The notes: a model not told the origin generated them from the sequence alone. 64,000 nucleotides of DNA from Streptomyces sp. JHA26 (GCF_002005565.1 NZ_BDJC01000033.1:1-64000), one strand, 5' to 3'. Positions 53,722-63,366 are shown, counted from the stretch's first letter. Numbers and translations are program-made.

Positions 53722-53750
53722 CTCGATGATTGAGATTGTTTATGATCGAG
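53722..53750. promoter_or_regulatory. A+T-rich palindromic region before the MMPL gene
   Basis: CTCGATGATTGAG (53722-53734) is a near-palindrome with one mismatch, followed by ATTGTTTATGATCGAG, which repeats the ATGATyGAG half. It is the most A+T-rich spot for kilobases and lies about 70 bases before the MMPL start, so it is a likely promoter/operator, perhaps for the neighbouring MarR protein. Confidence 0.5.
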
Positions 53751-53815
53751 CCACCTCATCGGCGTCCCGTACGGCCGGCATCCCGCACCACGGAAGACCT
53801 GGAGACCGCAGACCG

Positions 53816-55891
53816 ATGTCCCGCACCTCACGAGCCCGGTGGCTCGTCCCCGTCCTCCTCCTCCTGGTCTGGCTCGGCATCGGCGGGGCGTTCGGCCCGT
53901 ACGCCGGGAAACTGGGCGAGGTCGCCACCAACGACCAGGCCGCCTTCCTGCCCCGCAGCGCCGAGTCCACCCGGGTCATCGACGCCCGGAAGGCCTTCCA
54001 GCAGGACGAGACCCTGCCGGTGATCGTCGTGTGGACCGCGGACGACGGCGGTGACGTCGCCGCCCACCGGGCGGACGCCACCCGTTCGGTCGCGGGCCTC
54101 GCGGGCGAGCCCGGCACCGTCGGTCCCGCGACGCCCGCGCTGCCCTCCGCCGACGGAGCGGCCCTCCAAGCCGTCGTCCAGGTCGAACCCGGTCTCGGCG
54201 ACCGCCTGCCCGACGTCCTCGGGCACATCCGCGAGGCCGCGGAGCGGGTCCCGGGCACCCGGGCGCAGCTGGCCGGTCCGGCGGCCTCCCAGGCCGACCT
54301 CTCCGACGCCTTCTCGGGCATCGACGGGCTGCTCCTCGGCGTCGCCCTGATCACGGTGCTCGTCATCCTGCTGCTCGTCTACCGCAGCGTCCTGCTGCCC
54401 CTGGTCATCATCCTCGGCGCCGTCTTCGCGCTGGGGCTGGCCTGCGCGATCGTCTACGCGCTCGCCGAGCGCGACGCCGTGCGCGTCGACGGACAGGTCC
54501 AGGGCATCCTCTCCATCCTCGTCATCGGCGCCGCGACCGACTACGCGCTGCTGCTCACCGCCCGCTTCCGCGAGGAACTGGCCCGGCACCCGGACCGCTT
54601 CGCCGCCGCGCGTGCCGCGCTGCGCGCGTCCTGGTCGGCCGTCGTCGCCAGCGCGGCGACCGTCGCCCTGGGCCTGCTGGCCCTGCTGCTCAGCGACCTG
54701 ACCAACAACCGCGCGCTCGGACCCGTCGGCGCCATCGGCATCGCCTGCGCCGTCCTGAGCACCCTCACGTTCCTGCCCGCCGTCCTGGTCCTGCTCGGCC
54801 ACGCCGCCTACTGGCCCGCCAAGCCCGTCCGGGCCGACGACCCGGAGGCCGGACACCGCCTGTGGCACCGCGTCGCCGGGCTGGTGGACCGGGCGCCGCG
54901 CCGTATCTGGGCGGTCTGCCTCGCCGGACTGCTCGCCTGCGCCGCCTTCTGGCCGACCCTGGAGTCGAAGGGCGTCACGCTGGACGAGATCTTCGTCGAC
55001 GACGCCCCGTCGGTCGCCGCCCAGGAGACCCTGACCCGGCACTTCCCGGGAGGCTCCGGCAACCCCGCCGTGATCATCGCGGACGCGGACCGGACCGCCG
55101 CCGTCCTCGCGGCGGCCCGGGACACGCGCGGCGTCGCCTCCGCCGCCGCGGTGACCGCGTCGGGCCGGCCCGGCGGCGGCGCCCCGAAGGTGGTGGACGG
55201 ACGGGTGCGGATCGACGCGACCCTGCGGGCGCCGGCGGACAGCGACGCGGCCAAGGAGACGGTGGCCCGCCTGCGGAGCGCGGTGCACGCCGTGCCGGGC
55301 GCGGACGCCCTCGTCGGCGGCTACACCGCCCAGCAGTACGACACCCAGCGCACCGCCGAGCACGACCGGACGCTCATCGTGCCCGTGGTGCTCGCCATCA
55401 TCCTGGTCATCCTGATCGGCCTGCTGCGCTCGCTGCTGCTGCCGTTGCTGCTGGTCGCGACCGTGGCACTGAACTTCCTGGCCACCCTGGGCGTCTCCGC
55501 CCTGGTCTTCCGCCACGTGTTCGGCTTCGAGGGTACGGACGCCTCCGTCCCGCTGTACGGGTTCGTGTTCCTGGTCGCCCTCGGCGTGGACTACAACATC
55601 TTCCTCATGTCCCGGGTGCGGCAGGAGTCGCTGCACCACGGGGTGCGCCAGGGCGTCCTGCGCGGCCTGACCGCCACGGGCGGCGTGATCACCTCGGCCG
55701 GTGTCGTGCTCGCCGCGACCTTCGCGGCGCTCGGCGTGATCCCGCTGGCCTTCCTGGTGCAGATCGCCTTCATCGTCGCCTTCGGCGTCCTGCTGGACAC
55801 GCTGGTGGTGCGCTCGCTGCTCGTCCCGGCCCTCGCCCGCGACATCGGCGCCGTCGCGTGGTGGCCGGGCCGCCTCGGCCGCGGGGCCTGA
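53816..55891 (+). CDS. MMPL family transporter
   Basis: A 691-residue RND-type membrane transporter with about twelve helices. The first half contains helix 1 (RWLVPVLLLLVWLGIGGAFG), a large extracellular loop and the motif VIGAATDYALLLTARFREEL; the second half repeats with VALGVDYNIFLMSRVRQE (the paired Asp-Tyr proton relay). Such transporters export lipids, siderophores or antibiotics. A MarR gene stands upstream in the same direction. Confidence 0.93.
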   Translation: MSRTSRARWLVPVLLLLVWLGIGGAFGPYAGKLGEVATNDQAAFLPRSAESTRVIDARKAFQQDETLPVIVVWTADDGGDVAAHRADATRSVAGLAGEPGTVGPATPALPSADGAALQAVVQVEPGLGDRLPDVLGHIREAAERVPGTRAQLAGPAASQADLSDAFSGIDGLLLGVALITVLVILLLVYRSVLLPLVIILGAVFALGLACAIVYALAERDAVRVDGQVQGILSILVIGAATDYALLLTARFREELARHPDRFAAARAALRASWSAVVASAATVALGLLALLLSDLTNNRALGPVGAIGIACAVLSTLTFLPAVLVLLGHAAYWPAKPVRADDPEAGHRLWHRVAGLVDRAPRRIWAVCLAGLLACAAFWPTLESKGVTLDEIFVDDAPSVAAQETLTRHFPGGSGNPAVIIADADRTAAVLAAARDTRGVASAAAVTASGRPGGGAPKVVDGRVRIDATLRAPADSDAAKETVARLRSAVHAVPGADALVGGYTAQQYDTQRTAEHDRTLIVPVVLAIILVILIGLLRSLLLPLLLVATVALNFLATLGVSALVFRHVFGFEGTDASVPLYGFVFLVALGVDYNIFLMSRVRQESLHHGVRQGVLRGLTATGGVITSAGVVLAATFAALGVIPLAFLVQIAFIVAFGVLLDTLVVRSLLVPALARDIGAVAWWPGRLGRGA

Positions 55892-56056
55892 GGCGACGCG
55901 GGACGACCCGGCGACAGGTCCCCCTACCCGGCGGCAGATCCCACGGCCCGACCGGGGCCGGGGGGCACGAACGGGGGCCGGGGGCGCGAACGGAGGCCGG
56001 TGGCCGAGCCGGGTCCGGTGGCCCGACCGGAGGTCGCGCGGCGCGGCCCCTGCGGC

Positions 56057-56500
56057 TCACCCGGCCGGACGGTCACCCGCCCCCGGGGCGTCCGGGCGGG
56101 GCCGCACGGTGCCGAGGAAGCGCCGCACGTCGATCTCGATGACGACCCGCTCCGGATTCGCCCGGGGCTGCCGGTAGCGGGCCGCGTACCGGGCCTCCGC
56201 GTCCCGGACCGCGTCGGCGTCGTCCCGTACGGTCGCCACGCCCTCCAGCGTGGACCAGCGGCGGCCGTCCACCTGGCTCACGGCGACGGGTGCCTCGCCG
56301 GCCCGCTCGACGTTGCGCACCTTGGCGGTGCCCCGGCTCGTGATGACGCGCGCGGTGCGCGTCTCGTGGTCGTACGTCACACCGACCGGGACCAGGTGCG
56401 GGCTGCCGTCGGCGCGCCGCGTCGACAGGAAGCACACCCGGCGCTCCTGCCAGAAGGTGACGAACTCCGCGTCCGCGTCGCCCTGTTGCCCGGTGCCCAT
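56057..56500 (-). CDS. PPOX-class F420-dependent split-barrel protein
   Basis: A 147-residue split barrel: FVTFWQERRVCFLSTRRADGSPHLVPVGVTYDHETRTARVITSRGTAKVRNVER and VSQVDGRRWSTLEGVATV. Comparable to F420-dependent PPOX proteins of unknown substrate. The tail is Pro/Gly-rich. The preceding 165 bases hold degenerate GGGGGCCGGGGGCGCGAACG-like repeats of no clear meaning. Confidence 0.88.
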   Translation of the reverse strand: MGTGQQGDADAEFVTFWQERRVCFLSTRRADGSPHLVPVGVTYDHETRTARVITSRGTAKVRNVERAGEAPVAVSQVDGRRWSTLEGVATVRDDADAVRDAEARYAARYRQPRANPERVVIEIDVRRFLGTVRPRPDAPGAGDRPAG

Positions 56501-56708
56501 GCGTCTCCTCGGTCCGGTCGGCCGGCTCGGCCGTCGGTGATCACCTCTTCGTCTCCCCACCCTACGACGCGTGCGCGGACGTGAGCGCCCGTCACCCGGG
56601 TGACGCAAAACGACGACGGGATCCCGCCAGTCGGTGACTCGACCCCGCCCGGCGGGGAAACCGTGTCCGGAAGGTCCGCGCACCCGCCGACGGGACGGAG
56701 AACAGGCG

Positions 56709-57275
56709 ATGGCCACCACGACAGGCGAGAACCGAGCGGCCACGACGGCGCCGAACAGCATCCGGCTGCCCGGCGTCCTCCTCGGGGTCGGGCTCGGCGG
56801 CTTCGTCGACGGCATCCTGCTCCACCAGCTCCTGCAGTGGCACCACATGCTCACCAGCACCGATCACGACCGCATCGGAGTGAAGTACTACGACCCGAAC
56901 ACCGTCCCCGGCCTGGAGATGAACACCGTGTGGGACGGCGTCTTCCACACCGTGTGCTGGCTCTCCGTGCTGCTGGGCCTGGCCCTGCTGTACTCCCGGG
57001 TCACGCACCACCGGCGGGCGGTGTGGGCCTCACGGGTGCTGTGGGGCTGGATCCTGACGGGCTGGGGCCTGTTCAACCTGGTCGAAGGACTCCTGGACCA
57101 CCAGATTCTGGGCATCCATCACGTCCACGGAGGCCCCCACCAGGCGTGGTGGGACGCGGCGTTCCTCGTCCTGGGCGCCCTGTTCCTGGCCGCCGGCCAC
57201 CTGCTCCGGCGCGGGGGCCGGCCCTTCGACCCCGAGGCCCCCCGGGGCTCCGGGCGGGCCGGGGACCGAGCCTGA
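56709..57275 (+). CDS. DUF2243 membrane protein
   Basis: A 188-residue membrane protein with four predicted helices. LPGVLLGVGLGGFVDGILLHQLLQWHHMLTS near residue 19 and WDGVFHTVCWLSVLLGLALL near residue 76 are DUF2243 hallmarks; HQILGIHHVHGG adds a His cluster that may bind metal. Its stop overlaps the ctaG start (TGATG). Role unknown, probably linked to copper or heme-copper oxidase assembly by context. Confidence 0.9.
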   Translation: MATTTGENRAATTAPNSIRLPGVLLGVGLGGFVDGILLHQLLQWHHMLTSTDHDRIGVKYYDPNTVPGLEMNTVWDGVFHTVCWLSVLLGLALLYSRVTHHRRAVWASRVLWGWILTGWGLFNLVEGLLDHQILGIHHVHGGPHQAWWDAAFLVLGALFLAAGHLLRRGGRPFDPEAPRGSGRAGDRA

Positions 57276-58138
57276 TGGGCCCGGCGGGCGACGCACACCC
57301 CCCGCACCACCACGCTCCGGGCGGTGACGCCGTACCGGGCACCGCGACGCCCCTGCTCGTCCTGCTGCTCCTGCTGGCCGTGACCGCGGCCTACCTGCTC
57401 GCCGCGCGCCGGGCCCGGCGCCGCAACCCCGCGCAGGGCTGGAGCGGCCCTCGGTCGGCGTCGTTCCTCGGCGGGGCGGCGCTGCTCGCCGTCGCCCTGC
57501 TGCCGCCGCTGGGGCCGGCCGCGCACACCGACTTCCGGGGGCACATGGCCCAGCACATGCTCATCGGCATGTACGCGCCGCTGCTGCTGGTCCTCGCCGC
57601 GCCGGTCACCCTGATGCTGCGCACGCTGCCGCCGGTGCACGCCCGCCGGGTGACCCGACTGCTGCACAGCCGCCCCGCGCGCCTGGTCACCCACCCCGCC
57701 ACGGCGCTCGTGCTGAGCACCGGCACCCTGGGCGTGCTGTACTTCACCCCGCTCTACGACGCGGCCATGTCGCACCCCGCCGGGCACTGGCTGATGAACG
57801 CCCACTTCCTGGCGTCCGGATGCCTCTTCGTCCACGCCGTGGCGGGCCCCGATCCGGCCCCCGCGCGCCCCGGCGTACCGGTCCGGCTCGTGTACCTCGG
57901 CCTCGCGATCGCCGCCCACGCCCTGATCGCCCAGGCGATGTACGGCGGGTTCTTCGTCCACGTCCACGCGCCCGTCGACCAGGTCCGGCGGGGGGCGGAG
58001 ATCATGTACTACGGCGGTGACATCGCCGAACTGCTGGTCGCCGCCGCCCTGGTGTCCACCTGGCGGCCCGAGCGGCGCGGAGCGCGCCCGCGGGCCCTGC
58101 CGGCGGTCCCGGGATCAGGCGGCGTCCCGGCCCGCTGA
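57275..58138 (+). CDS. CtaG-type cytochrome c oxidase assembly protein
   Basis: A 287-residue membrane protein of the caa3_CtaG family: seven or so helices, with FRGHMAQHMLIGMYAPLLLVLAAP near residue 89, MNAHFLASGCLFVHAVAGPDPAP near residue 171 and IAAHALIAQAMYGGFF near residue 211. The His-rich start (HPPHHHAPGG) suggests metal binding. Family members help insert copper into heme-copper oxidases. Coupled to DUF2243 by TGATG overlap. Confidence 0.92.
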   Translation: MGPAGDAHPPHHHAPGGDAVPGTATPLLVLLLLLAVTAAYLLAARRARRRNPAQGWSGPRSASFLGGAALLAVALLPPLGPAAHTDFRGHMAQHMLIGMYAPLLLVLAAPVTLMLRTLPPVHARRVTRLLHSRPARLVTHPATALVLSTGTLGVLYFTPLYDAAMSHPAGHWLMNAHFLASGCLFVHAVAGPDPAPARPGVPVRLVYLGLAIAAHALIAQAMYGGFFVHVHAPVDQVRRGAEIMYYGGDIAELLVAAALVSTWRPERRGARPRALPAVPGSGGVPAR

Positions 58139-58438
58139 GGCCGGGGGCCGCCCGGCCGGCGCCCGGCCCCGGTCCGCTCCCGCGCCGGACCTGCCGCCGG
58201 GAAGGAGCCGCAGGTGCCGGCGGCGCCGGGCGTGCCGGGCCGGTTCCGTGTCACGGAGGAGCCGGTCCTCCAGCCACGTCATGGTGAACAGCAGCAGCCC
58301 GAGTCCGGGCAGCAGCAGGACGGCAACGGTGACCACGCCGCAGGTCCCCCCTCCGCTGTGGGCGATTCCCTTCCGGGTGCCCGGGTCGGTGCCGGTGATG
58401 GGCCCGTGTTCCGTGAAGATGACGCGACCATCGGACAT
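58115..58438 (-). CDS. Small hypothetical membrane protein
   Basis: A 107-codon frame: SDGRVIFTEHGPITGTDPGTRKGIAHSGG-like start, one strong helix CGVVTVAVLLLPGLGLLLF, then a basic Arg/Pro tail. Overlaps the ctaG end by 24 bases on the opposite strand. No clear ribosome site. Plausible because of the hydrophobic helix and non-random N-terminus, but unproven. Confidence 0.5.
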   Translation of the reverse strand: MSDGRVIFTEHGPITGTDPGTRKGIAHSGGGTCGVVTVAVLLLPGLGLLLFTMTWLEDRLLRDTEPARHARRRRHLRLLPGGRSGAGADRGRAPAGRPPASAGRDAA

Positions 58439-58564
58439 GGGGCGCAAAGAGGGGCACATCGCCCGCACGGGCCGGGATGTGCCCCCGTGTCATGTCCGAG
58501 CCGCCCGTGGGTAGACGGGGCCGACGGCAGGAACGCAGCGCCGAGGAACGGAGCACACGAGGCG

Positions 58565-59563
58565 ATGACGCACGCAACCGCACCCACCGGCACGGCCGCG
58601 GAACCGCACCTGGCGGCCTCGTGGCAGGACTGGGTGGGCGACCACACCACCGCGCTGGTCGGAGTACCGCTGCGGATCGCGCTCATCGTCGTGGTCCTGC
58701 TGGTGGTGCGCGTGGTGGCGAAGCGGGCCATCACACGGGTCGTGCAGCGCGTACTGGAACCGCCGGCGGGCGAGCACGAACGGAGCCGTTCGCGCTGGTC
58801 GGGCCGGGGCCCGGCCGTACTGCACCGCGACCGGTCGCGGGTGCGGCAGCGGCGCGAGCAGCGGGCCCGCACCATCGGCTCGGTGCTCGGCAGCGCCGTG
58901 ACCATCGTGCTGTTCATGGTCGGCGTCGCCATGGTGCTCGACCAGGTGGGCATCGCGCTCGGCCCGTTGCTGGCCAGCGCCGGCGTCGTCGGCCTGGCGA
59001 TCGGTTTCGGCGCGCAGAGCCTGGTCGCCGACTACCTGTCCGGCCTGCTGATCATGATCGAGGACCAGTACGGCGTCGGCGACTCGGTCGACCTGGGGGA
59101 GGCCGTCGGTGAGGTGGAGCACGTCGGCCTGCGCCTGACGCACGTGCGCGACCTCAACGGCGGTCTGTGGCACATCCGCAACGGCGAGATCCTGCGGGTC
59201 CGCAACGACAGTCAGGAATGGGCCCGCGCCGTCCTGGACGTCGCCGTGACCTACGACGCGGACCTCGACACGGTCTACCGCGTCCTCGAGGACGCCGGCC
59301 GCACGCTGCGCGAGGACCCGGACTTCGCGGGCCTGCTGCTGGAGGACGTCTCGGTGTGGGGCGTGCAGTCCCTCGACCCCGACGGGGTCGTGGTGCGCGT
59401 CGCGGCCAGGACCGTGCCGCTCCAGCAGTGGGGCGTCACCCGCGAACTGCGCCGCCGGGTCAAGGAGGCCCTGGACGAGGCGGGCATCGACATCCCCTTC
59501 GCGCGCAACGTGTGGGTGCGCGGCGGCGACTCCTCGGAGTCCGGGTCCGCCGCCCTGCGCTGA
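58565..59563 (+). CDS. MscS-type mechanosensitive channel
   Basis: A 332-residue membrane protein: first helix LRIALIVVVLLVVRVVAKRAI, then GSVLGSAVTIVLFMVGVAMVL and the pore helix LASAGVVGLAIGFGAQSLVADYLSGLLIMIEDQYGVGD, the MscS signature. The cytoplasmic beta domain reads TLVEHVGLRLTHVRDLNGGLWHIRNGEI-like. A long Arg/Ser-rich loop (EHERSRSRWSGRGPAVLHRDRSR) separates helices. Releases solutes on osmotic down-shock. Confidence 0.93.
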   Translation: MTHATAPTGTAAEPHLAASWQDWVGDHTTALVGVPLRIALIVVVLLVVRVVAKRAITRVVQRVLEPPAGEHERSRSRWSGRGPAVLHRDRSRVRQRREQRARTIGSVLGSAVTIVLFMVGVAMVLDQVGIALGPLLASAGVVGLAIGFGAQSLVADYLSGLLIMIEDQYGVGDSVDLGEAVGEVEHVGLRLTHVRDLNGGLWHIRNGEILRVRNDSQEWARAVLDVAVTYDADLDTVYRVLEDAGRTLREDPDFAGLLLEDVSVWGVQSLDPDGVVVRVAARTVPLQQWGVTRELRRRVKEALDEAGIDIPFARNVWVRGGDSSESGSAALR

Positions 59564-59708
59564 CGCGCGACCGGAGGCGGGCGGCACACTTGCCGTTCCG
59601 GCAAAGCCGTTCGCCGTCGCGGCGCGGGCGGGTGCAGCCTGGCGGGGAACGGGCCGGCACATGGGCCCGGCCGTACGGACGACCGTGTCCGCTCCTGAGG
59701 AGGCACGC

Positions 59709-60344
59709 ATGACCGACATGCCCGCACCCGCCCCGGCCGCCGATTTCTGGGAGGCCCGCTACCGCGACACCGACCGCGTCTGGAGCGGCCGCCCCAACGC
59801 ACTGCTGGTCCGGGAGGCGGGCGACCTCGTCCCCGGCACCGCGCTCGACCTGGGATGCGGCGAGGGCGCGGACGCCGTGTGGCTGGCCGGGCGCGGCTGG
59901 CGCGTCACCGGCGTGGACATCTCCGCCACGGCACTCGAACGCGCCGCCGTCCACGCCGCCGACGCCGGGGTCGGCGACCGCGTCTCCTGGGAGCGCCACG
60001 AACTGGGGCGCTCCTTTCCCGAGGGCACCTTCGACCTGGTGAGCGCCCACTACCTCCAGTCGCCGGTGGCCCTCGACCAGCGGGCGGTCCTCGACGGTGC
60101 GGTGAACGCCGTCGCGGATGGCGGCACCCTGCTGGTCGTCATGCACGCCGGCTGGCCCTCGTGGCAGACCGAACCGCCCTTCGACGCCGTCTTCCCCACC
60201 CTGGACGGATTCCTCGACGAGCTCGCGCTGCCGGCCGGCGAGTGGACCGTGCGGACCAAGGAGACCGTCCGCCGGCCGAGCACCTCACCCGAGGGCACCG
60301 AGGGCCACCGCGAGGACCACGTGTGGCGGCTGCGGCGCGCATGA
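59709..60344 (+). CDS. Class I SAM-dependent methyltransferase
   Basis: A 211-residue methyltransferase: DFWEARYRDTDRVWSGRPNALLV start, SAM loop ALDLGCGEGADAVWLAGRGWRVTGVDIS near residue 45 and FDLVSAHYLQSP near residue 110. Resembles the thiopurine/tellurite methyltransferase-like group. GAGGAGG precedes the ATG. Confidence 0.9.
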   Translation: MTDMPAPAPAADFWEARYRDTDRVWSGRPNALLVREAGDLVPGTALDLGCGEGADAVWLAGRGWRVTGVDISATALERAAVHAADAGVGDRVSWERHELGRSFPEGTFDLVSAHYLQSPVALDQRAVLDGAVNAVADGGTLLVVMHAGWPSWQTEPPFDAVFPTLDGFLDELALPAGEWTVRTKETVRRPSTSPEGTEGHREDHVWRLRRA

Positions 60345-60376
60345 GGGGCGCAAACGGCCGGTGAGCACCGCCGGCG

Positions 60377-60404
60377 GCCCGGCCGGGAACCCGTCCGGCC
60401 GGGC
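60377..60404. terminator. Convergent terminator
   Basis: GCCCGGCCGG-N8-CCGGCCGGGC, a perfect 10-8-10 hairpin in the 63-base gap between the convergent methyltransferase and amidohydrolase genes. Confidence 0.8.
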
Positions 60405-60407
60405 GGA

Positions 60408-61598
60408 TCAGCCCTCCGCCGCCTCCGCCGCGCGGTGCCACGCCCAGGCCGCCTCCCGCAGGTCCGGACGCAGCAGCACGTCGGCGGCCGTGCACGCCAG
60501 CGCCGCGGTCGCGGCGACGAGCACCTCGCGGGCCCGGCCGGAGGCGGCCGCGGCGGCGAACCCGGGGGTGTGGTCGGAACCGTCCTCGCCCATGATCGCG
60601 ACGAAGGGATGGACGGCGGGCACGCGCGTGCTCACGTTGCCGATGTCCGACGAGCCCAGGTACACGCCCGGCACCGGAGGCGTCAGCGTGATCCCCGCCG
60701 CGGACAGGTGCTCGGCGAACCGGTCGGACAGCACCTCGCTGTCCCGGAAGTGGTCGTAGCGGACCGTGGCGCGCTCCACCTCGGTCCGCGTCCCCGTCGC
60801 CCGGGCGACGCCCTCCGCGCACGCGCGCAGCTGCCCGATCAGCTCGTCCAGCGCGCGCGAGGTGGCCGCCCGCAGCCCGAACAGCCCCTCGGCGAAATCG
60901 GGGACGATGTTCGTGGCGGTGCCCCCGTGCGTCACGATGCCCTGCACGTGGGAGGCCTCCGGCAGCCGCCGGCCGACCACGCCCAGCACGTTGAACAGCT
61001 CCACGAGGGCCGCGAGCGCGTCGACGCCCCCGGTCGGGTCGCCCGTCGGATGGGCGGCCCGCCCGTGGAAGGCCACCCGGTACTGCACCTGCGCGGTCAG
61101 CGGCGCCCGCCGCCAGTCGTACACCCCCGGATGGAACATCAGCGCCGCGTCCACCCCGTCGAACACCCCGGCGTCCACCTCGACGGCCTTCCCGCCCCCG
61201 CCCTCCTCGGCGGGCGTGCCCACGGCCGTCACACAGCCCGCCGAGCCGCCCAGGACGGCGTGCAGCGCGAGAGCCGCGCCCAGGCCCGCCGCCGCGATGA
61301 GGTTGTGGCCGCAGGCGTGACCGAGGCCGGGCAGCGCGTCGTACTCCAGCAGCAGTGCCACGGCGGGGCGGCCCTCGCCCGAACGGGCGGCGAACGCGGT
61401 CGGCATACCGGCGATGCCGCGCTCGACCGCGAACCCGGCGCCCTCCAGCTCGCCGGTGAGCAGGGCCGCCGCCCGGTGTTCGGCGAAGGCGTACTCGGGG
61501 TCGGCGTGCAGCCGCAGCGCGACGTCCCACAGCGCCGCGGCCCGGTCGGCCACCTCCTGGCGGACGTCCTCGTGGACGTCGTCGAGCGTACGGGCCAC
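60408..61598 (-). CDS. M20-family amidohydrolase
   Basis: A 396-residue peptidase M20/amidohydrolase: LLEYDALPGLGHACGHNLIAAAGLGAA near residue 83 (metal-binding His), GTPAEEGGGGKAVEVDAG near residue 127, FHGRAAHPTGDPTGGVDAL near residue 175 and SSDIGNVSTRVPAVHPF near residue 311. Likely hydrolyses N-acyl amino acids or p-aminobenzoyl-glutamate-like amides. GTG start with AGGAGG upstream. Divergent from the decarboxylase-like gene. Confidence 0.92.
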   Translation of the reverse strand: MARTLDDVHEDVRQEVADRAAALWDVALRLHADPEYAFAEHRAAALLTGELEGAGFAVERGIAGMPTAFAARSGEGRPAVALLLEYDALPGLGHACGHNLIAAAGLGAALALHAVLGGSAGCVTAVGTPAEEGGGGKAVEVDAGVFDGVDAALMFHPGVYDWRRAPLTAQVQYRVAFHGRAAHPTGDPTGGVDALAALVELFNVLGVVGRRLPEASHVQGIVTHGGTATNIVPDFAEGLFGLRAATSRALDELIGQLRACAEGVARATGTRTEVERATVRYDHFRDSEVLSDRFAEHLSAAGITLTPPVPGVYLGSSDIGNVSTRVPAVHPFVAIMGEDGSDHTPGFAAAAASGRAREVLVAATAALACTAADVLLRPDLREAAWAWHRAAEAAEG

Positions 61599-61769
61599 GC
61601 CGCCTCCTCGGGTCGGATCTCCTGACCGTCCGTGACGTACGGGTGCCACCGTCCGGGTGCCGTGACACGCACCGGGTTTCGGCGGCCGGGGGGGTGCAAC
61701 ACGTCTTCATGCGCCGCGGGGCCGTGGGCCACGGACGGACGGCGTCCCCGAACCGACGTGGGAGGAACG

Positions 61770-63236
61770 ATGGATCACTCGCGGGTGCCCGTACTGGAGG
61801 CGCTGCAGGACTTCCGGCGCCGGGGCGACATCGCCTACGGACCGCCGGGACACAAGCAGGGACGCGGGGTCGATCCGCGGGTCGCCGAGATCGTCGGCAT
61901 CGATGTGTTCCGCTCCGACGTCCTCTCCCTCAACGGGCTCGACGACCGTCGCCAGTCCCAGGGGGTGCTCAGCCGGGCGCAGGAGCTGATGGCGGACGCC
62001 GTCGGCGCCGACCGGGCCTTCTTCTCCACCTGCGGCAGCTCCCTGTCGGTCAAGACCGCCATGCTGGCCGTGGCCGGCCCCGGCGAGAAGCTGCTGCTGT
62101 CGCGCAACGCGCACAAGGCGGTGGTCGCCGCGGTCGTCGTCAACGGCGTCGAACCGGTCTGGGTGCACCCGAAGTTCGACACCGAACGGCACATCGCCCA
62201 CCCGCCCGAGCCGGACGACGTACGCCGCAGGCTCGAGGAACACCCGGACGCCAAGGGCATGTTGCTGATCACGCCCACGGACTGGGGCACCTGCGCGGAC
62301 ATCGCCGGCGTGGCCCGGGTGTGCCACGAGTACGACGTCCCCCTCATCGTGGACGAGGCGTGGGGCGCCCACCTGCCGTTCCACCCCGCCCTGCCCGCCT
62401 GGGGGATGGACGCCGAGGCCGACCTGGTGGTGACCAGCGTCCACAAGATGGGCGGCGCGATCGAGCAGAGCTCCGTCTTCCACCTCCAGTACGACCGGGT
62501 GTCGCCCGAGGTGCTGGCGCAGCGCGAGGACCTGCTGGGCACGACGAGCGCCTCGTCGCTGGTGTACGCCACGCTCGACGGCTGGCGCCGACAGATGGTC
62601 GAACAGGGCCACGACCTGCTGGACGCCGCCCTGCGCCGCGCGGAGCGGATCCGGGCCGCGGCCGAGGAGCTGCCGGGGCTGCGGCCCATGGGGCAGGAGG
62701 TCGTCGACGCGGGGTTCGCCGCCGCCTACGACCCCCTCAAGATCGTGATCGACGTGCGGGAGCTGGGCATCAGCGGCATGCAGGCGACCGAATGGGTGCG
62801 GGACCACTGCCACGTGGACCTCGGCGGCTCCGACACCTGCCGGATCAGCGCCTCGGTCACCCACGCCGACGACGACCACACGGAGGAGGTCCTGCTGGAC
62901 GCCCTGCGCGCGCTCGTCGAAGGGGCCGGCTCCATCGGGCGCCGGCCGCCCGTCCACCTGCCCGAACCCCCGGCCCTGGAGCTGGAACAGGCCATGACGC
63001 CGCGTGCCGCGTTCTTCGCCGAGGCGGAGCACGTGCCGGCCGAACGGGCCGCCGGGCGCGTCTGCGCGGAGACGATCAGCCCGTACCCGCCGGGCGTGCC
63101 CGTGATCGCCCCCGGTGAGGTCGTCACCGACGAGGTCCTCGACTACCTGCGCAGCGGCGCCGAGCACGGCGTCCTGATCCCGGACGCCGCCGACCCGTCG
63201 GTCCGGACGCTGCGCGTGGTCCGCAACGTGTCCTGA
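61770..63236 (+). CDS. Orn/Lys/Arg decarboxylase-family PLP enzyme
   Basis: A 488-residue fold-type I PLP enzyme: FRRRGDIAYGPPGHKQGRG start, FFSTCGSSLSVKTAMLAV near residue 90, LIVDEAWGAHLPFHP near residue 195 (PLP Asp) and TSVHKMGGAIEQSS near residue 225 (Schiff-base Lys). Similar to small basic amino-acid decarboxylases lacking the N-terminal wing domain. GGAGGAACG precedes the ATG. Exact substrate unknown. Confidence 0.92.
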   Translation: MDHSRVPVLEALQDFRRRGDIAYGPPGHKQGRGVDPRVAEIVGIDVFRSDVLSLNGLDDRRQSQGVLSRAQELMADAVGADRAFFSTCGSSLSVKTAMLAVAGPGEKLLLSRNAHKAVVAAVVVNGVEPVWVHPKFDTERHIAHPPEPDDVRRRLEEHPDAKGMLLITPTDWGTCADIAGVARVCHEYDVPLIVDEAWGAHLPFHPALPAWGMDAEADLVVTSVHKMGGAIEQSSVFHLQYDRVSPEVLAQREDLLGTTSASSLVYATLDGWRRQMVEQGHDLLDAALRRAERIRAAAEELPGLRPMGQEVVDAGFAAAYDPLKIVIDVRELGISGMQATEWVRDHCHVDLGGSDTCRISASVTHADDDHTEEVLLDALRALVEGAGSIGRRPPVHLPEPPALELEQAMTPRAAFFAEAEHVPAERAAGRVCAETISPYPPGVPVIAPGEVVTDEVLDYLRSGAEHGVLIPDAADPSVRTLRVVRNVS

Positions 63237-63366
63237 ACGCCCGGCCCTGACCGTCCTCGGCGTCCGGATCGACCCCGCCGAGCCCGGCGGCGTCTTCCGG
63301 GACAGCCGCGAAAGCGCCTGCTCACGTTCCTCGAGGCCCACCTCGACCCGGCCGGCTCACCGGCAC

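Noticed and set aside
55892-56056. Repeated CGAACGG(G/A)GGCCGG units as an operator array
   Set aside because: Copies are degenerate, unevenly spaced and lie between convergent gene ends; probably low-complexity G+C-rich sequence.
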